Shown: positions 8,827 through 18,525 of the stretch, in pieces
How positions within the stretch are numbered: the stretch's first letter is position 1
Layout of the letters: each line of letters begins with the position of its first letter
Assembly: GCF_034119865.1 (NCBI RefSeq)
Contig: NZ_CP139421.1
Coordinates: 248,001-312,000 of the forward strand
DNA: 64,000 bases
Source of the DNA: Algoriphagus sp. NG3
GTDB lineage: Bacteria; Bacteroidota; Bacteroidia; Cytophagales; Cyclobacteriaceae
Reading direction: 5' to 3'
Notes under the pieces: generated by a model
Databases searched by the model: none
What the model was told of the DNA's origin: nothing
What the model saw: only the letters and a program-made list of their open reading frames with translations
Position numbers and translations under genes: made by a program

Positions 8827-11379
8827 ATGAAGCATTTTACGATTCTATCTATAGTATTTTCTTTGTTTATCTATTTACTGCCCCACGGCGCTTTCTCTCA
8901 GCATAAAGATGTCTATGTTGACAAAGAGGGTGTAATCAGATGGCCTGACGGAGAAGAGGTTTATGGCTTTGGGGTAAACTATACTGTTCCTTTCGCACAT
9001 GCTTATCGCACTGCCAAAAAACTGGGAATAGATCCCAGAGAAGCGATGGAGAATGATGTCTATCATTTTGCACGTCTAGGATTTGATGCTTATCGGGTTC
9101 ATGTTTGGGATACGGAGATCAGTGACGAAAAAGGGAATCTGATGGAAAACGAGCACTTGGATCACTTCGATTACCTGATCCATCTGATGAAGAAGCGGGA
9201 CATGAAGTTCTTGCTGACACCTATAGCCTTCTGGGGAAATGGCTGGCCTGAGCCGAATGAAGATACTCCCGGATTTTCCCATAAATATGGTAAGGAAGCT
9301 TGTTTGACTGATCCGGACGCAATAGATGCGCAGGCAAATTATCTCAGCCAATTTTTGAATCATGTGAACCCATATACCGGGCTGGCCTATAAGGATGATC
9401 CAGATGTGATAGCATTTGAAGTCAGCAATGAACCCCATCATGATGAATCAGCGGAGAAAGTTACGGCTTATGTCAGCAAAATGGTGAAATCCATGAAAAG
9501 TACAGGAAGTGAAAAACCGATCTTCTATAATGTAAGCCATAGTATTCATCTAGTAGATGCTTATTATCAGGCTGAAATAGATGGGGGGACTTTCCAATGG
9601 TATCCCACAGGACTGGGAGCAGGGGAAGAAATCGGGGGCAATTTGCTTCCTAATGTGGATCAGTACACCATTCCCTTCGATGATCATGAAGGTTTTAGAA
9701 AGGGAGCCAAAGTGGTCTATGAATTCGATGCAGCTGATGTAGGAAGGTCTTATATCTATCCTGCCATGGCAAGAAGCTTTCGTACGGCAGGAATACAGTG
9801 GGCTACGCATTTTTCTTACGACCCTACCTATATGGCTTATGCCAATACCGAATACGATACGCACTACATGAATTTGGTATTTGCACCCCAAAAAGCCCTG
9901 AGTCTCAAAATAGCAGGTGAGGTTTTTTATCAAATGCCGACTTACAAAAACTATGGAAATTATCCTGAAAATCTACAATTTGACGGCTTTCGGATCAGTT
10001 ATCCCGATGACCTTGCTGAATATGTAAGCACCGATAAGTTCTTTTATACCAACGATACCGAGTCTGCTCCACAAGACCTTGACCAATTGAAAGAGCTGGC
10101 AGGTTATGGGAACTCCCCGGTGGTGAAGTATGATGGATCGGGTGCTTATTTTTTGGATAAACTGGATGAAGGGGTGTGGAGGCTGGAAGTGATGCCGGAT
10201 GCTTTCTGGATTGATAATTTGTTCGGTGATAATAGCCTGGATAAGAAAGTAGCCGATGTGCAATGGAATCAACGGACAATGAGTATCAATTTAGCTGATA
10301 TCGGGAAGTCATTTACTATCCAAGGACTCAATAAAGGAAATGAAACCAGCCTGAAAACCAGTGAAGGGAAGTTTCTTATCCGTCCTGGATCTTATCTCCT
10401 GGCTAAAGAAGGACGAGCTGGTGATTGGACAGCCGAAAGTTCTTATAAAAACATTCAAATAGGAGAGTTCTCAGCGCCAAAATCCACCGTTATCGGAACC
10501 AATTTGCTACATCAGCCAACTAGTGAATGGGAGGAGGGGAATGAGATAAAAATATCGGCAACTGTCATCAGTGAACAGGAGATCGAGGAGGTGAGTGTTT
10601 ATGCTTTCGTAGGGAATCGACCTAGAAAGATCCCATTGGTGGAGATGGGAAGAAACCTGTATGAAGTCGAGGTGCCGGGAGAATTGCTTAAGACAGGCTT
10701 TTTCAAGTACCACCTGCTGGTTACCACTCAAGAGAAAGAACTTACTTTCCCCTCGGGAATTGCAAGTAATCCGACTAATTGGGATTTTTATGCGGATGAG
10801 GTTTATGCGATTCGGATCCTACCTGATTCCTCTGCGATTTATCTGCTTGATGCGATGCGGGATTTTGAGCTGTTGAACATGCCTTGGTCCGCAGGTGTAA
10901 CCTTGCTACCATCCGCTGATCCGTCCAAGGCTTCTCTGGATGTCAACTTAGATGAATTACCCATAGATGATGGGCATAACGAGCCTAACTATGCTTTTCG
11001 CTTATATTTTGGAGATAAAGTAAGTGGCAGAAAGGAATCTCTGATTAAGGCAACTAAATTGGTGGTGACAGGGCAATCCCAAGAAGACAGTCCCAAAGAA
11101 ATAGAAGTATCACTACTCACCAAAAACGGTAACTCTTATGGAGGGACGGTTGCGTTAGGAAGTGAATATGGAGAATATTCCTTAGCTTTAAAAAGCTTGA
11201 AACCAACCGATTTGATCACATTGCCACGTCCCTATCCTGGGTTTTTACCTTATTATTTTGAACCTGGGACGGCTTCTGGACAATTCGATATTTCTGAAAT
11301 AGAAGTAGTACAGGTTTCTATTTCGCCGGAAAATAAGCCAAGCGCAAAATTGTCCATAACGAGCATCCATCTGGAATAA
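8827..11379 (+). CDS. Secreted GH5-like (beta/alpha)8 glycoside hydrolase
   Basis: I chose the ATG at 8827 (850 residues) because it opens a clean signal peptide (MKHFTILSIVFSLFIYLLP, cleavage after AFSQ). A longer frame from 8719 would start inside the repeat element. The N-terminal ~400 residues resemble a clan-A barrel of the GH5/cellulase type: VIAFEVSNEPHH carries the probable acid/base Glu202 (NEP motif), and KVVYEFDAADV carries a candidate nucleophile, Glu299. The C-terminal half looks like beta-sandwich domains, with an Ig-like stretch near residues 560-670, and has no recognised catalytic motif. It probably cleaves a beta-linked hemicellulosic or galactan-type glycan outside the cytoplasm. 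The family assignment is from motifs only; a distant GH2/GH42-like barrel is possible. Confidence 0.75.
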   Translation: MKHFTILSIVFSLFIYLLPHGAFSQHKDVYVDKEGVIRWPDGEEVYGFGVNYTVPFAHAYRTAKKLGIDPREAMENDVYHFARLGFDAYRVHVWDTEISDEKGNLMENEHLDHFDYLIHLMKKRDMKFLLTPIAFWGNGWPEPNEDTPGFSHKYGKEACLTDPDAIDAQANYLSQFLNHVNPYTGLAYKDDPDVIAFEVSNEPHHDESAEKVTAYVSKMVKSMKSTGSEKPIFYNVSHSIHLVDAYYQAEIDGGTFQWYPTGLGAGEEIGGNLLPNVDQYTIPFDDHEGFRKGAKVVYEFDAADVGRSYIYPAMARSFRTAGIQWATHFSYDPTYMAYANTEYDTHYMNLVFAPQKALSLKIAGEVFYQMPTYKNYGNYPENLQFDGFRISYPDDLAEYVSTDKFFYTNDTESAPQDLDQLKELAGYGNSPVVKYDGSGAYFLDKLDEGVWRLEVMPDAFWIDNLFGDNSLDKKVADVQWNQRTMSINLADIGKSFTIQGLNKGNETSLKTSEGKFLIRPGSYLLAKEGRAGDWTAESSYKNIQIGEFSAPKSTVIGTNLLHQPTSEWEEGNEIKISATVISEQEIEEVSVYAFVGNRPRKIPLVEMGRNLYEVEVPGELLKTGFFKYHLLVTTQEKELTFPSGIASNPTNWDFYADEVYAIRILPDSSAIYLLDAMRDFELLNMPWSAGVTLLPSADPSKASLDVNLDELPIDDGHNEPNYAFRLYFGDKVSGRKESLIKATKLVVTGQSQEDSPKEIEVSLLTKNGNSYGGTVALGSEYGEYSLALKSLKPTDLITLPRPYPGFLPYYFEPGTASGQFDISEIEVVQVSISPENKPSAKLSITSIHLE

Positions 11380-11426
11380 TAGCGCATTTTGCAATTAATT
11401 TTCAACAAACCTAACCCTTAATACCT

Positions 11427-12422
11427 ATGAACTTAAATGCTGAATTTTTATCGAAAATGTTTCTGATAGTCCAACGGAGAATGATGGATAAGCAAGGGGC
11501 GCAACCTATTCGGATAGTATCTTATAGAAATCCATTGAATCATCTCTTGATGGTGATTATGCTGATGTCTATTTCAATAATGAATCCAGTAATTGCCCAA
11601 GAGAGCAAATCCAGGGTAGTGGAAGATGGAGGGACGGGGAAATTTGCTGCCATCATGGAATCTGATCCCACTTTGCCTACCCATACGGTCTTCAGGCCTC
11701 AGGATTTAGGCCTGTTTGGAGAAAGTGAAAAGCTGCCGATCATTGCTTGGGGCAACGGTGCCTGTGCCAATTCCCCTTGGGAACATGTGAATTTTTTAAG
11801 TGAGGTGGCATCCCATGGTTTTTTGGTGGTGGCTATTGGCCCCATGCCAGCAGAAGGGGAAAGAACCAATGAAAAATCCCTGTCCTCCCAATTGATCGAT
11901 GCCATCGATTGGGCAATAGCAGCCAATGAGGATGAGAATAGTCCCTTTTTCCGCAAATTGGATACTTCCAAAGTTTCTGTGAGCGGGATGTCATGTGGAG
12001 GGCTTCAGACGTTGGAATCGGCTCCGGATCCTAGAGTAACGACAGTGGTGGTTTGTAATAGCGGGATTCTAGGCAACCCCGGACAAGGAATGCCTGGAAT
12101 GCCAGGTTTGAAAAAGGATCATTTGGAGAAATTGCATTCACCTACGCTGTATCTTCTCGGCGGGGAGTCTGATATAGCTTACAACAATGGGATGGACGAT
12201 TTTGAGCGGATCAATCATGTGCCAGTTTATGTGGCAAATATGGATGTGGGCCATGGAGGCACTTATGCACAAGAGCATGGGGGAGAGTTTGCACGGGTGG
12301 CGACAGCTTGGTACCTGTGGCAACTGAAAGGTGATCAGGAGGCAGGGAAACTGTTTATGGGCGATCCAAGTGGACTTGCCGCCTCACCTGAATGGACTGT
12401 GCAGAAGAAGATGATGCCTTGA
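11427..12422 (+). CDS. Secreted alpha/beta hydrolase (esterase-like)
   Basis: This 331-residue protein has a long N-terminus and a hydrophobic export segment (NHLLMVIMLMSISIMNPVIAQ, residues ~38-58). An internal start nearer this segment is possible. The fold resembles the dienelactone hydrolase/PET-hydrolase-like group: the strand LPIIAWGNGACANSP, a nucleophile elbow G-M-S-C-G with Ser189, and a late His in NMDVGHGGTYAQEHGG. The acid is probably an Asp in LGGESDIAYNNG. It lies 47 bp after the GH5-like gene and 28 bp before the GH53 gene, so it is probably part of the glycan operon, perhaps as a carbohydrate or phenolic-acid esterase. Substrate unknown. Confidence 0.75.
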   Translation: MNLNAEFLSKMFLIVQRRMMDKQGAQPIRIVSYRNPLNHLLMVIMLMSISIMNPVIAQESKSRVVEDGGTGKFAAIMESDPTLPTHTVFRPQDLGLFGESEKLPIIAWGNGACANSPWEHVNFLSEVASHGFLVVAIGPMPAEGERTNEKSLSSQLIDAIDWAIAANEDENSPFFRKLDTSKVSVSGMSCGGLQTLESAPDPRVTTVVVCNSGILGNPGQGMPGMPGLKKDHLEKLHSPTLYLLGGESDIAYNNGMDDFERINHVPVYVANMDVGHGGTYAQEHGGEFARVATAWYLWQLKGDQEAGKLFMGDPSGLAASPEWTVQKKMMP

Positions 12423-12450
12423 GGAAAATCCAAATTTTAATCTTATTCCT

Positions 12451-14430
12451 ATGACCCTTAATAACCTCTTTAAGACCAAAGTTTATGCCTTAATCTTCTT
12501 ATCCCTTGTGTGTTTTAGTTGCAAGAAGGAAATCGATTATAGAATCGGTGCCGATATTTCATTTGTACCACAGATGGAAGCGGATGGCATGACATATTAT
12601 GATGTGGACAACGAGCAGAAGGATATAGTAGCCCTTCTGGCTGATCACCAGTTCAACAACATCCGCCTTCGGCTTTTTGTAGATCCCCAAGCCGAAAATG
12701 GCTATTCTGACAAAGGTTTTTGTGACTTAGAGCATACCATAGCTATGGCGAAGCGCATTAAGAAGGCAGGGATGGAATTTACCTTGGATTTTCACTACAG
12801 TGACACTTGGGCTGATCCAGACAAACAGTACAAGCCCTCTGCCTGGGAGGGCGTTACCGGAAATGACCTTCAGGACAGTTTGTACAAATACACCAGAAGA
12901 GTATTGCAAAGGCTGGATAAGGAAGGCGTGGCGCCGGATATCATACAGATAGGGAATGAAATCAACCATGGAATGGTATGGCCTGATGGTAAAGTAATGG
13001 ATTATGCCACGGAAGAAGACTGGGAGCGATTGATGGGCTTGTACAAAGCAGGCCAGAATGCCGTACGAGAAATCCTTCCCGAAGCTAAAATAATGGTACA
13101 CTTGGCCTTAGGGGGTCAAAATCGATTGTCCAGGGAGTTTCTCGATTACATGAAGAAACATGATGCTCAGTATGATATTATTGGCCTTTCTTATTATGAA
13201 AAGTGGCATGGTACGTATGATGATCTTAAGATAAATGTGTATGATCTGGCTGCTACCTATAAAAAACCAATTGCAATCTGTGAATACGGTGCAAATCAAG
13301 ATAATATCAAGGCTATCAATGATATCGTCCGCTCTATTCCAAATAGCCTGGGATTCGGAACTATGGCCTGGGAACCTACGCGTGCGTTTTTTGATAAAGA
13401 AGGGAAAGCTTCGAAAGAATTGTTGACAAGCTACGATCAACTCTACGATGACTATTCCGATTCTGATTTCCAACCTGAAGTGGAGGTTCCTTACCTGAGA
13501 ACAGTAGCATTGGATAAGCCGATTATCGGTGCGGACATTTCATTTGTGCCCCAAATGGAAGCAAGAGGCACCACCTATTCCGATGATGGAGTTGAAAAAG
13601 ATGTGGTGGAAATTCTAAAAGACAATCGCTTTAACTTTATCCGACTGCGCTTATTTGTAGATCCTACCGCAGAGAATGGTTATTCCAAGGAAGGTTATGG
13701 CGGATTGGAAAAAACGCTGGAAATGGCCAAAAGAGTAAAAGCAGCTGGGATGAATTTTCTATTGGATTTTCATTACAGCGATACATGGGCTGACCCTGGG
13801 AAACAGTTTAAACCTGCCTCATGGGAAGGATTGGAAGGGGCTGCGCTTGAGGGTAGAGTTTATGCCTATACCAATGAAGTCATCCAGCGGTTTGTTGACG
13901 AAGGGGTAAAGCCAGAGCTGGTTCAGGTAGGCAATGAAATCCACAATGGGATGATTTGGCCCGATGGTAAAATAGAAGGTGATTCCGCAGAATCTTTCAG
14001 CGTTTTACTACGATGTGCAAGTGCGGCCGTCCGGGCGGTGGATCCTTCCATCAACATTATGATTCATATTGCCAAAGCCCACGATTTGAAAAATTCCATC
14101 AAGTTCTTTGATAAAATCATCGCCAGAGATGTGGTATTTGACATTATAGGCCAGTCTTACTATCCAGAATGGCATGGTGAACTTGATCCTATGGAAGCCA
14201 ATATGACCGAGCTGGCAAAGAGATATAATAAACCGATGGTCATAGCTGAATACAAAGAGCACAAAAGGGAAGTAAACGAGATAGTAAAGAACCTTCCTAA
14301 TGGTCTGGGCCTCGGTACATTTATCTGGGAAGCTACTTCTCCGCAGTGGGGTGATCTGTTTGACAGGAATGGGGCTACTAATGAAAACATGAAGATCTAT
14401 CACGAATTCTATGATAGCTATGACAAGTAA
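12451..14430 (+). CDS. Tandem two-domain GH53 endo-beta-1,4-galactanase lipoprotein
   Basis: This 659-residue lipoprotein (lipobox Cys in LVCFSC) contains two complete GH53 barrels, residues ~30-340 and ~355-655. Both begin with IGADISFVPQMEA and repeat the family blocks NNIRLRLFVDP/NFIRLRLFVDP and DFHYSDTWADP. Each domain keeps its catalytic pair: acid/base Glu170 (IQIGNE) with nucleophile Glu278 (ICEYG), and Glu496 (VQVGNE) with Glu600 (IAEYK). GH53 enzymes cut beta-1,4-galactan, the side chain of pectic type I arabinogalactan; most have one catalytic domain of 330-400 residues. The duplication is intragenic and already diverged. It is the best clue to the substrate of this locus. Confidence 0.93.
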   Translation: MTLNNLFKTKVYALIFLSLVCFSCKKEIDYRIGADISFVPQMEADGMTYYDVDNEQKDIVALLADHQFNNIRLRLFVDPQAENGYSDKGFCDLEHTIAMAKRIKKAGMEFTLDFHYSDTWADPDKQYKPSAWEGVTGNDLQDSLYKYTRRVLQRLDKEGVAPDIIQIGNEINHGMVWPDGKVMDYATEEDWERLMGLYKAGQNAVREILPEAKIMVHLALGGQNRLSREFLDYMKKHDAQYDIIGLSYYEKWHGTYDDLKINVYDLAATYKKPIAICEYGANQDNIKAINDIVRSIPNSLGFGTMAWEPTRAFFDKEGKASKELLTSYDQLYDDYSDSDFQPEVEVPYLRTVALDKPIIGADISFVPQMEARGTTYSDDGVEKDVVEILKDNRFNFIRLRLFVDPTAENGYSKEGYGGLEKTLEMAKRVKAAGMNFLLDFHYSDTWADPGKQFKPASWEGLEGAALEGRVYAYTNEVIQRFVDEGVKPELVQVGNEIHNGMIWPDGKIEGDSAESFSVLLRCASAAVRAVDPSINIMIHIAKAHDLKNSIKFFDKIIARDVVFDIIGQSYYPEWHGELDPMEANMTELAKRYNKPMVIAEYKEHKREVNEIVKNLPNGLGLGTFIWEATSPQWGDLFDRNGATNENMKIYHEFYDSYDK

Positions 14431-14484
14431 AGCATTATCGAATAAATTGAATGATCCAAACTACCCTTATAACCTAAGCAACTA

Positions 14485-15489
14485 ATGAAAAATACAATTT
14501 CTCTGAGTATAAGAAAAAGGCTGCCTTGCGTAGGAATCCTCACTTTAGTCTTGCTGTTGACTCTTCCTCTGAGAGTTTTTGCAGCTGATCCCCCGGGTAT
14601 TCCCGATGGCTGGTCACAAAATTACACCTATGTGAATGGCATTCGGGTGCACTACTATCAAGCTCTTCCTGCCCCGGACAAACCTGTCATTGTGATGGTT
14701 CATGGGGTCACGGACAATGGACTTTGCTGGACTACCCTAAGTTTGGAATTGCAGAAAGATTACAACATCTACATGCTCGATACCAGAGGTCATGGTCTGT
14801 CTGATCCATTTACTTCTTCAGATGATGGACAAACTCTGGTAAAAGATGTGGTGGGCTTTGTGGAAGCCATGAACCTGAAAAATCCTATTCTGATGGGACA
14901 TTCTATGGGAGCAGCCACAGTGATGCGGATAGGGGCCAAATATCCTGACCTGGCCAAAGCAATAGTCATGCTTGACCCATTTGTGTCCCGTCCTACGGGA
15001 AGTGGTGGACGCCCCACCAATCCACCTGCCCGAGACACCCACGAATCAAGCAAGGAGAAAGAAACTGAACCCAAAAAAATCTCGGTGAATATGTTTGGGG
15101 ATCCTGAAACTTTGGTGAAGCAGAACAACTATTCATTCGATGAATTGGTGGAGCTGGGAAAAAAACAAAGCCCCAAATGGGATCTAATGGATATACAATA
15201 CTGGGCGCTATCCAAAAAGCAATACCATGGTGCCTATACCGCTGAACAGCAGCAGGCGATGAGCGGTACGATGAGAACTGAAGGTGCATTGGCAAAAATT
15301 GCTGTGCCCTCCCTTATTCTGAAAGCAGATGCCTCTCCAGAGGCAAAGGAAGCAAATGAAACTGCAGTAGTTGGCTTGGATAAAATAAAGCTTCTTCACT
15401 TGGAAGGAACAGGTCATAACCTTCACCATGATGATTTGGAAGCTACCGTGAGGGAGATAAAGCGTTTCTTTTCTGAGACAGTCTTTTGA
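14485..15489 (+). CDS. Secreted alpha/beta hydrolase
   Basis: This 334-residue protein has a signal peptide (GILTLVLLLTLPLRVFA, residues ~16-33). Classical alpha/beta-hydrolase motifs follow: oxyanion strand VIVMVHGVTDNGLCW, the strand YMLDTRGHGLSDP, nucleophile elbow GHSMG with Ser140, an acidic residue after SLILKADASPE, and the catalytic His in GTGHNLHHDD. A Pro/Lys-rich lid insertion lies at residues ~172-198. It follows the GH53 gene by 54 bp and probably belongs to the same transcript. The substrate is not predictable; esterase, haloperoxidase-like or lactonase activities all use this fold. Confidence 0.8.
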   Translation: MKNTISLSIRKRLPCVGILTLVLLLTLPLRVFAADPPGIPDGWSQNYTYVNGIRVHYYQALPAPDKPVIVMVHGVTDNGLCWTTLSLELQKDYNIYMLDTRGHGLSDPFTSSDDGQTLVKDVVGFVEAMNLKNPILMGHSMGAATVMRIGAKYPDLAKAIVMLDPFVSRPTGSGGRPTNPPARDTHESSKEKETEPKKISVNMFGDPETLVKQNNYSFDELVELGKKQSPKWDLMDIQYWALSKKQYHGAYTAEQQQAMSGTMRTEGALAKIAVPSLILKADASPEAKEANETAVVGLDKIKLLHLEGTGHNLHHDDLEATVREIKRFFSETVF

Positions 15490-15504
15490 GTAGCTCCCTT
15501 AGTA

Positions 15505-15575
15505 ACCTGTCAGGTTTACACCATCGTTTTTTATAAATAAACTGGTTTTTATGATTCTAGTAAAACCTGACAGGT
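15505..15575. repeat. Inverted pair of ACCTGTCAGGTTT repeats
   Basis: ACCTGTCAGGTTT at 15505-15517 is exactly inverted as AAACCTGACAGGT at 15563-15575, and each half is itself nearly palindromic. It lies just after the hydrolase stop codon and could form a terminator-like stem with an AT-rich loop. It may instead be an interspersed palindromic repeat of the genome. Confidence 0.5.
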
Positions 15576-15735
15576 GTATCCGATACTTTATATTCTTAAC
15601 ATTCCACTAATTCATACTATCAAAATGGGTTACCGTTTATCCCTATTCACATAATGGTAATGCTCCATTCATCTATATGAAAAAATGTAACTTTAATTTC
15701 GGGCGTTTTAAAAAGTTACTTAACAAACGGCATAA

Positions 15736-17133
15736 ATGAAATCGGAGCAACAAAAAGAAAATCCAGGTAGAAGAACCTTTATAAAAAACTCATTGATGGT
15801 AAGTGTGGGCTTTATGGGGCTAAGGTATTTTACAGGTACCTCCGCATTTGCAGGAAATAATAGTTCACTATATAGCAAATACGGCCCACTGCTCGATGAC
15901 CCCCAAGGGATCTTCAACCTGCCAAAAGGCTTTTCTTATAAAATCATCTCAAGATCTGGAGAGCTTATGGATGACGGGTTTCTGTCTCCAGGCCGCAACG
16001 ATGCCATGGCAGCATTTTCGGGAAAAAGCGGTAGGGTAATAGTGATTAGAAACCATGAGATTTCCTCTGACGACCTTGAAAACGGGCCGTTTGGAATCGA
16101 TAATTCAAAGCTACAGCAGCTGTCTGAGTCCGAAATATACGATAGAGGTTATGGTAAAAACCCGAGTTTGGGTGGCACCACCACCTTTGTGTTCAATGAA
16201 GATACACAGGAAATAGAGTACCAGTACCTTTCCCTGGCAGGAACTATACGGAATTGTGCTGGAGGGCCCACACCTTGGGGCTCATGGCTTACCTGTGAGG
16301 AAACTTTTGATAGTAAGCTGGAAGGAGTAAATGAGCATAATCATGGGTATGTGTTTGAAGTGCCTGTCTCTGGTACCTCCATGCGGGCAGAGCCTTTTCC
16401 CTTGAAGGCCATGGGCAGATTCAACCATGAAGCTGTGGCAGTCGATCCTGATAGTGGGCTGGTGTACCTCACTGAAGATCGGGGGGACGGACTTATCTAT
16501 CGTTTTATCCCTAACGAACCAAGCAATCTACGTGCAGGAGGCAAGCTTCAGGCACTTAGTATAAAAGGGCAAAAAGGTTTTGATACACGGAATTGGGAAG
16601 CACAGACTATCAAAACAGGAAAGCAGCTCGAAGTAGAATGGATCGATCTTGAGGATACTGATCCGGAGGTAGATGATCTTAGACTCAGAGGCTTTGCGCA
16701 GGGAGCAGCGAGATTTGCCAGGGGAGAAGGCATGTGGTATGGAAATGATGAAATCTATTTTGCCTGTACCAATGGGGGTAAGGAAAAGCAGGGTCAGGTA
16801 TTCAGGTATATTCCTTCGGCCGAAGAAAAGAATGGGGATCACCAAAAAGGAGGACTTCTTGAATTGTTCTCGGAGCCAAATGATAAAGAGATCTTACGTG
16901 CCTGTGACAATCTTACAGTGGCTCCATGGGGGGATTTGGTACTATGCGAGGATGATAAACATCCCCGACTAATTGGTATTACTTCTAAAGGAGAAGTTTA
17001 TCATCTGGGTTTGAATGTAGGCTATGAATCAGAACTCGCCGGTGCTTGCTTTTCTCCAAGCGGTAAGACGCTCTTTGTGAACATCCAACATGTAGGACTT
17101 ACCTTAGCCATCACGGGCCCTTGGCAGGGATAG
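15736..17133 (+). CDS. PhoX-like (DUF839) protein with Tat-type signal
   Basis: This 465-residue protein has an N-terminus with a Tat-like or twin-Arg-related export signal (GRRTFIKNSLMVSVGFMGL), as is usual in PhoX. The body carries the DUF839/PhoX blocks: LPKGFSYKIISRSGE, VIRNHEI, NCAGGPTPWGSWLTCEETF, GRFNHEAVAVDPDSGLVYLTED, and a late CDNLTVAPWGDLVLCEDD, all of a calcium- and iron-binding six-bladed propeller. PhoX proteins are secreted phosphatases, but many DUF839 members are uncharacterised. It is 246 bp from the previous gene and probably has its own promoter. Its membership of the glycan locus is uncertain. Confidence 0.85.
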   Translation: MKSEQQKENPGRRTFIKNSLMVSVGFMGLRYFTGTSAFAGNNSSLYSKYGPLLDDPQGIFNLPKGFSYKIISRSGELMDDGFLSPGRNDAMAAFSGKSGRVIVIRNHEISSDDLENGPFGIDNSKLQQLSESEIYDRGYGKNPSLGGTTTFVFNEDTQEIEYQYLSLAGTIRNCAGGPTPWGSWLTCEETFDSKLEGVNEHNHGYVFEVPVSGTSMRAEPFPLKAMGRFNHEAVAVDPDSGLVYLTEDRGDGLIYRFIPNEPSNLRAGGKLQALSIKGQKGFDTRNWEAQTIKTGKQLEVEWIDLEDTDPEVDDLRLRGFAQGAARFARGEGMWYGNDEIYFACTNGGKEKQGQVFRYIPSAEEKNGDHQKGGLLELFSEPNDKEILRACDNLTVAPWGDLVLCEDDKHPRLIGITSKGEVYHLGLNVGYESELAGACFSPSGKTLFVNIQHVGLTLAITGPWQG

Positions 17134-17223
17134 CTCGGTTGATTTTATTGTTAATCCAGAATTGTGGATTCACAGGAAAAACAAATATTGTGGGATTAGG
17201 CGCCTATTTCTAAGCTAGAAAAA

Positions 17224-17341
17224 GAGGTTTTCTCATAATTTATAATTGTCACATTGAGCGAAGACGAAATGGGCTTAATTAGCGCATAAAAGGCTTCGAC
17301 TTCGCTCAACTGACAAGAAAACTTACTTTTGAGACAGTCTC
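17224..17341. repeat. 118-bp palindromic element B, with ends like element A
   Basis: The left end GAGGTTTTCTCATAAT (17224-17239) matches 13 of 16 bases of element A (GAGGCTGTCTCATAAT). The right end GAGACAGTCTC (17331-17341) matches 10 of 11. The inner part differs: a long imperfect hairpin pairs TGTCACATTGAGCGAAGACG (within 17246-17268) with TTCGACTTCGCTCAACTGAC (within 17295-17316). The element lies between convergent genes (phoX and GH16) and could terminate both. Confidence 0.6.
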
Positions 17342-17392
17342 TAAGTCTTGCTGAAAAGGACTGAGGTATGGTGCATGCCTAGAACTCCCTTT

Positions 17393-18523
17393 TTATTCCT
17401 TCTCAAAAACCCTCACATAATCCACTGCTAACTGTTGAGGAAAGACGGTGGTATTGTCAGGGTTACCTGGCCAGTTGCCCCCAACAGCCAGATTGATTAA
17501 AAGGAAAAAAGGTTTTCTGAATTCGTCCATCGCAGTGGGAGAGATGTCCATTTCATGAAAGACTTCATTGTCCAAAAGCCAGGTGATTTTATTTTCATCC
17601 CAGATAATGGAATAGACATGGAAGTTGTCGCTGAATTTGGCTCCTGCTGAAAGGCTCTTTGAGCCCCCGTGGTAAGCGTAGTTTCCGTTGTTGTCCCAGT
17701 GCAAGGTGCCATGAATAGTGTCATCCCTGCCACTTGCATCACCCCCGATCATTTCCATGATGTCGATTTCTCCACAGGCAGGCCAGTTTACCTCTGGGAT
17801 ATTCTCACCCAGCATCCACAGGGCAGGCCAGATGCCCTGCCCTTTTGGTAATGCGGCCCTGATATCTATTCTTCCAAATTGAAACACCTGTTTTCCTTGG
17901 GTTTTTAGCCTTGAAGATGTATAGTTTTTTCCTCCTATACTTTCTTCCTTGGCCGTGATGACCAGGTAGCCATCTTTTAATTCCGTATTTTCTCTGCGGT
18001 AATACTGCAGCTCGTTGTTCCCCCAGCCGCACAAGTTCGGACAGCCATCTCCCAGCTCAAATACCCAATCAGGGGAGAGTGTTCCTTCCTCAAATTCATC
18101 ATTCCATGCCAGCTCATACCCCTCATACTCCAGTGGAGACTCAAAGCCTGATGTTGGGAGGCCGATCCCAAGCAACTGCTCGGTAATGAGGACTTTTTCC
18201 TCCTTTTTGATAAATTCTGATTCCGTCGCATGTGCCTGCACTGTGATGGTATATTCCCCGGCTAAAGAATAGCGATAGGATGCCTGGAGACCCTGAACCA
18301 GTTCAGGTGGCTGATTGTTCGCACCAAAGCTCACCCTGTAGAAATTAGCTTTATCGGCAGCGTAACTCAGGTTGGCAACCCCGTTTTCGCCAAGCTCTAC
18401 ATTCATTTCCAGATTTTCAGGCAGCATCACCTGCTGATCAACCTCTTCTTGATTGCAGGAGCTTGTTAAGGACACCATAGCTAGAAAGAGGAAGGTGTGA
18501 TACAGTTTTGTTAGCATTAGCAT
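17393..18523 (-). CDS. GH16 laminarinase-type endo-beta-glucanase lipoprotein
   Basis: This 376-residue lipoprotein (Cys in VSLTSSCNQE) has an N-terminal PKD/Ig-like domain (residues ~30-120, ending GEYTITVQAHA). A GH16 jelly-roll follows, starting at YELAWNDEFEEGTLSPDWVF. The catalytic motif EIDIME carries Glu252 and Glu257 and has the beta-bulge spacing of laminarinases. The downstream block HGTLHWDNNGNYAYHGG and the end VDYVRVFEKE are typical. It cleaves beta-1,3-glucan or mixed-linkage glucan at the cell surface. It begins 2 bp after the stop of the PKD lipoprotein gene, so the two are translationally coupled. Confidence 0.94.
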   Translation of the reverse strand: MLMLTKLYHTFLFLAMVSLTSSCNQEEVDQQVMLPENLEMNVELGENGVANLSYAADKANFYRVSFGANNQPPELVQGLQASYRYSLAGEYTITVQAHATESEFIKKEEKVLITEQLLGIGLPTSGFESPLEYEGYELAWNDEFEEGTLSPDWVFELGDGCPNLCGWGNNELQYYRRENTELKDGYLVITAKEESIGGKNYTSSRLKTQGKQVFQFGRIDIRAALPKGQGIWPALWMLGENIPEVNWPACGEIDIMEMIGGDASGRDDTIHGTLHWDNNGNYAYHGGSKSLSAGAKFSDNFHVYSIIWDENKITWLLDNEVFHEMDISPTAMDEFRKPFFLLINLAVGGNWPGNPDNTTVFPQQLAVDYVRVFEKE

Positions 18524-18525
18524 AA

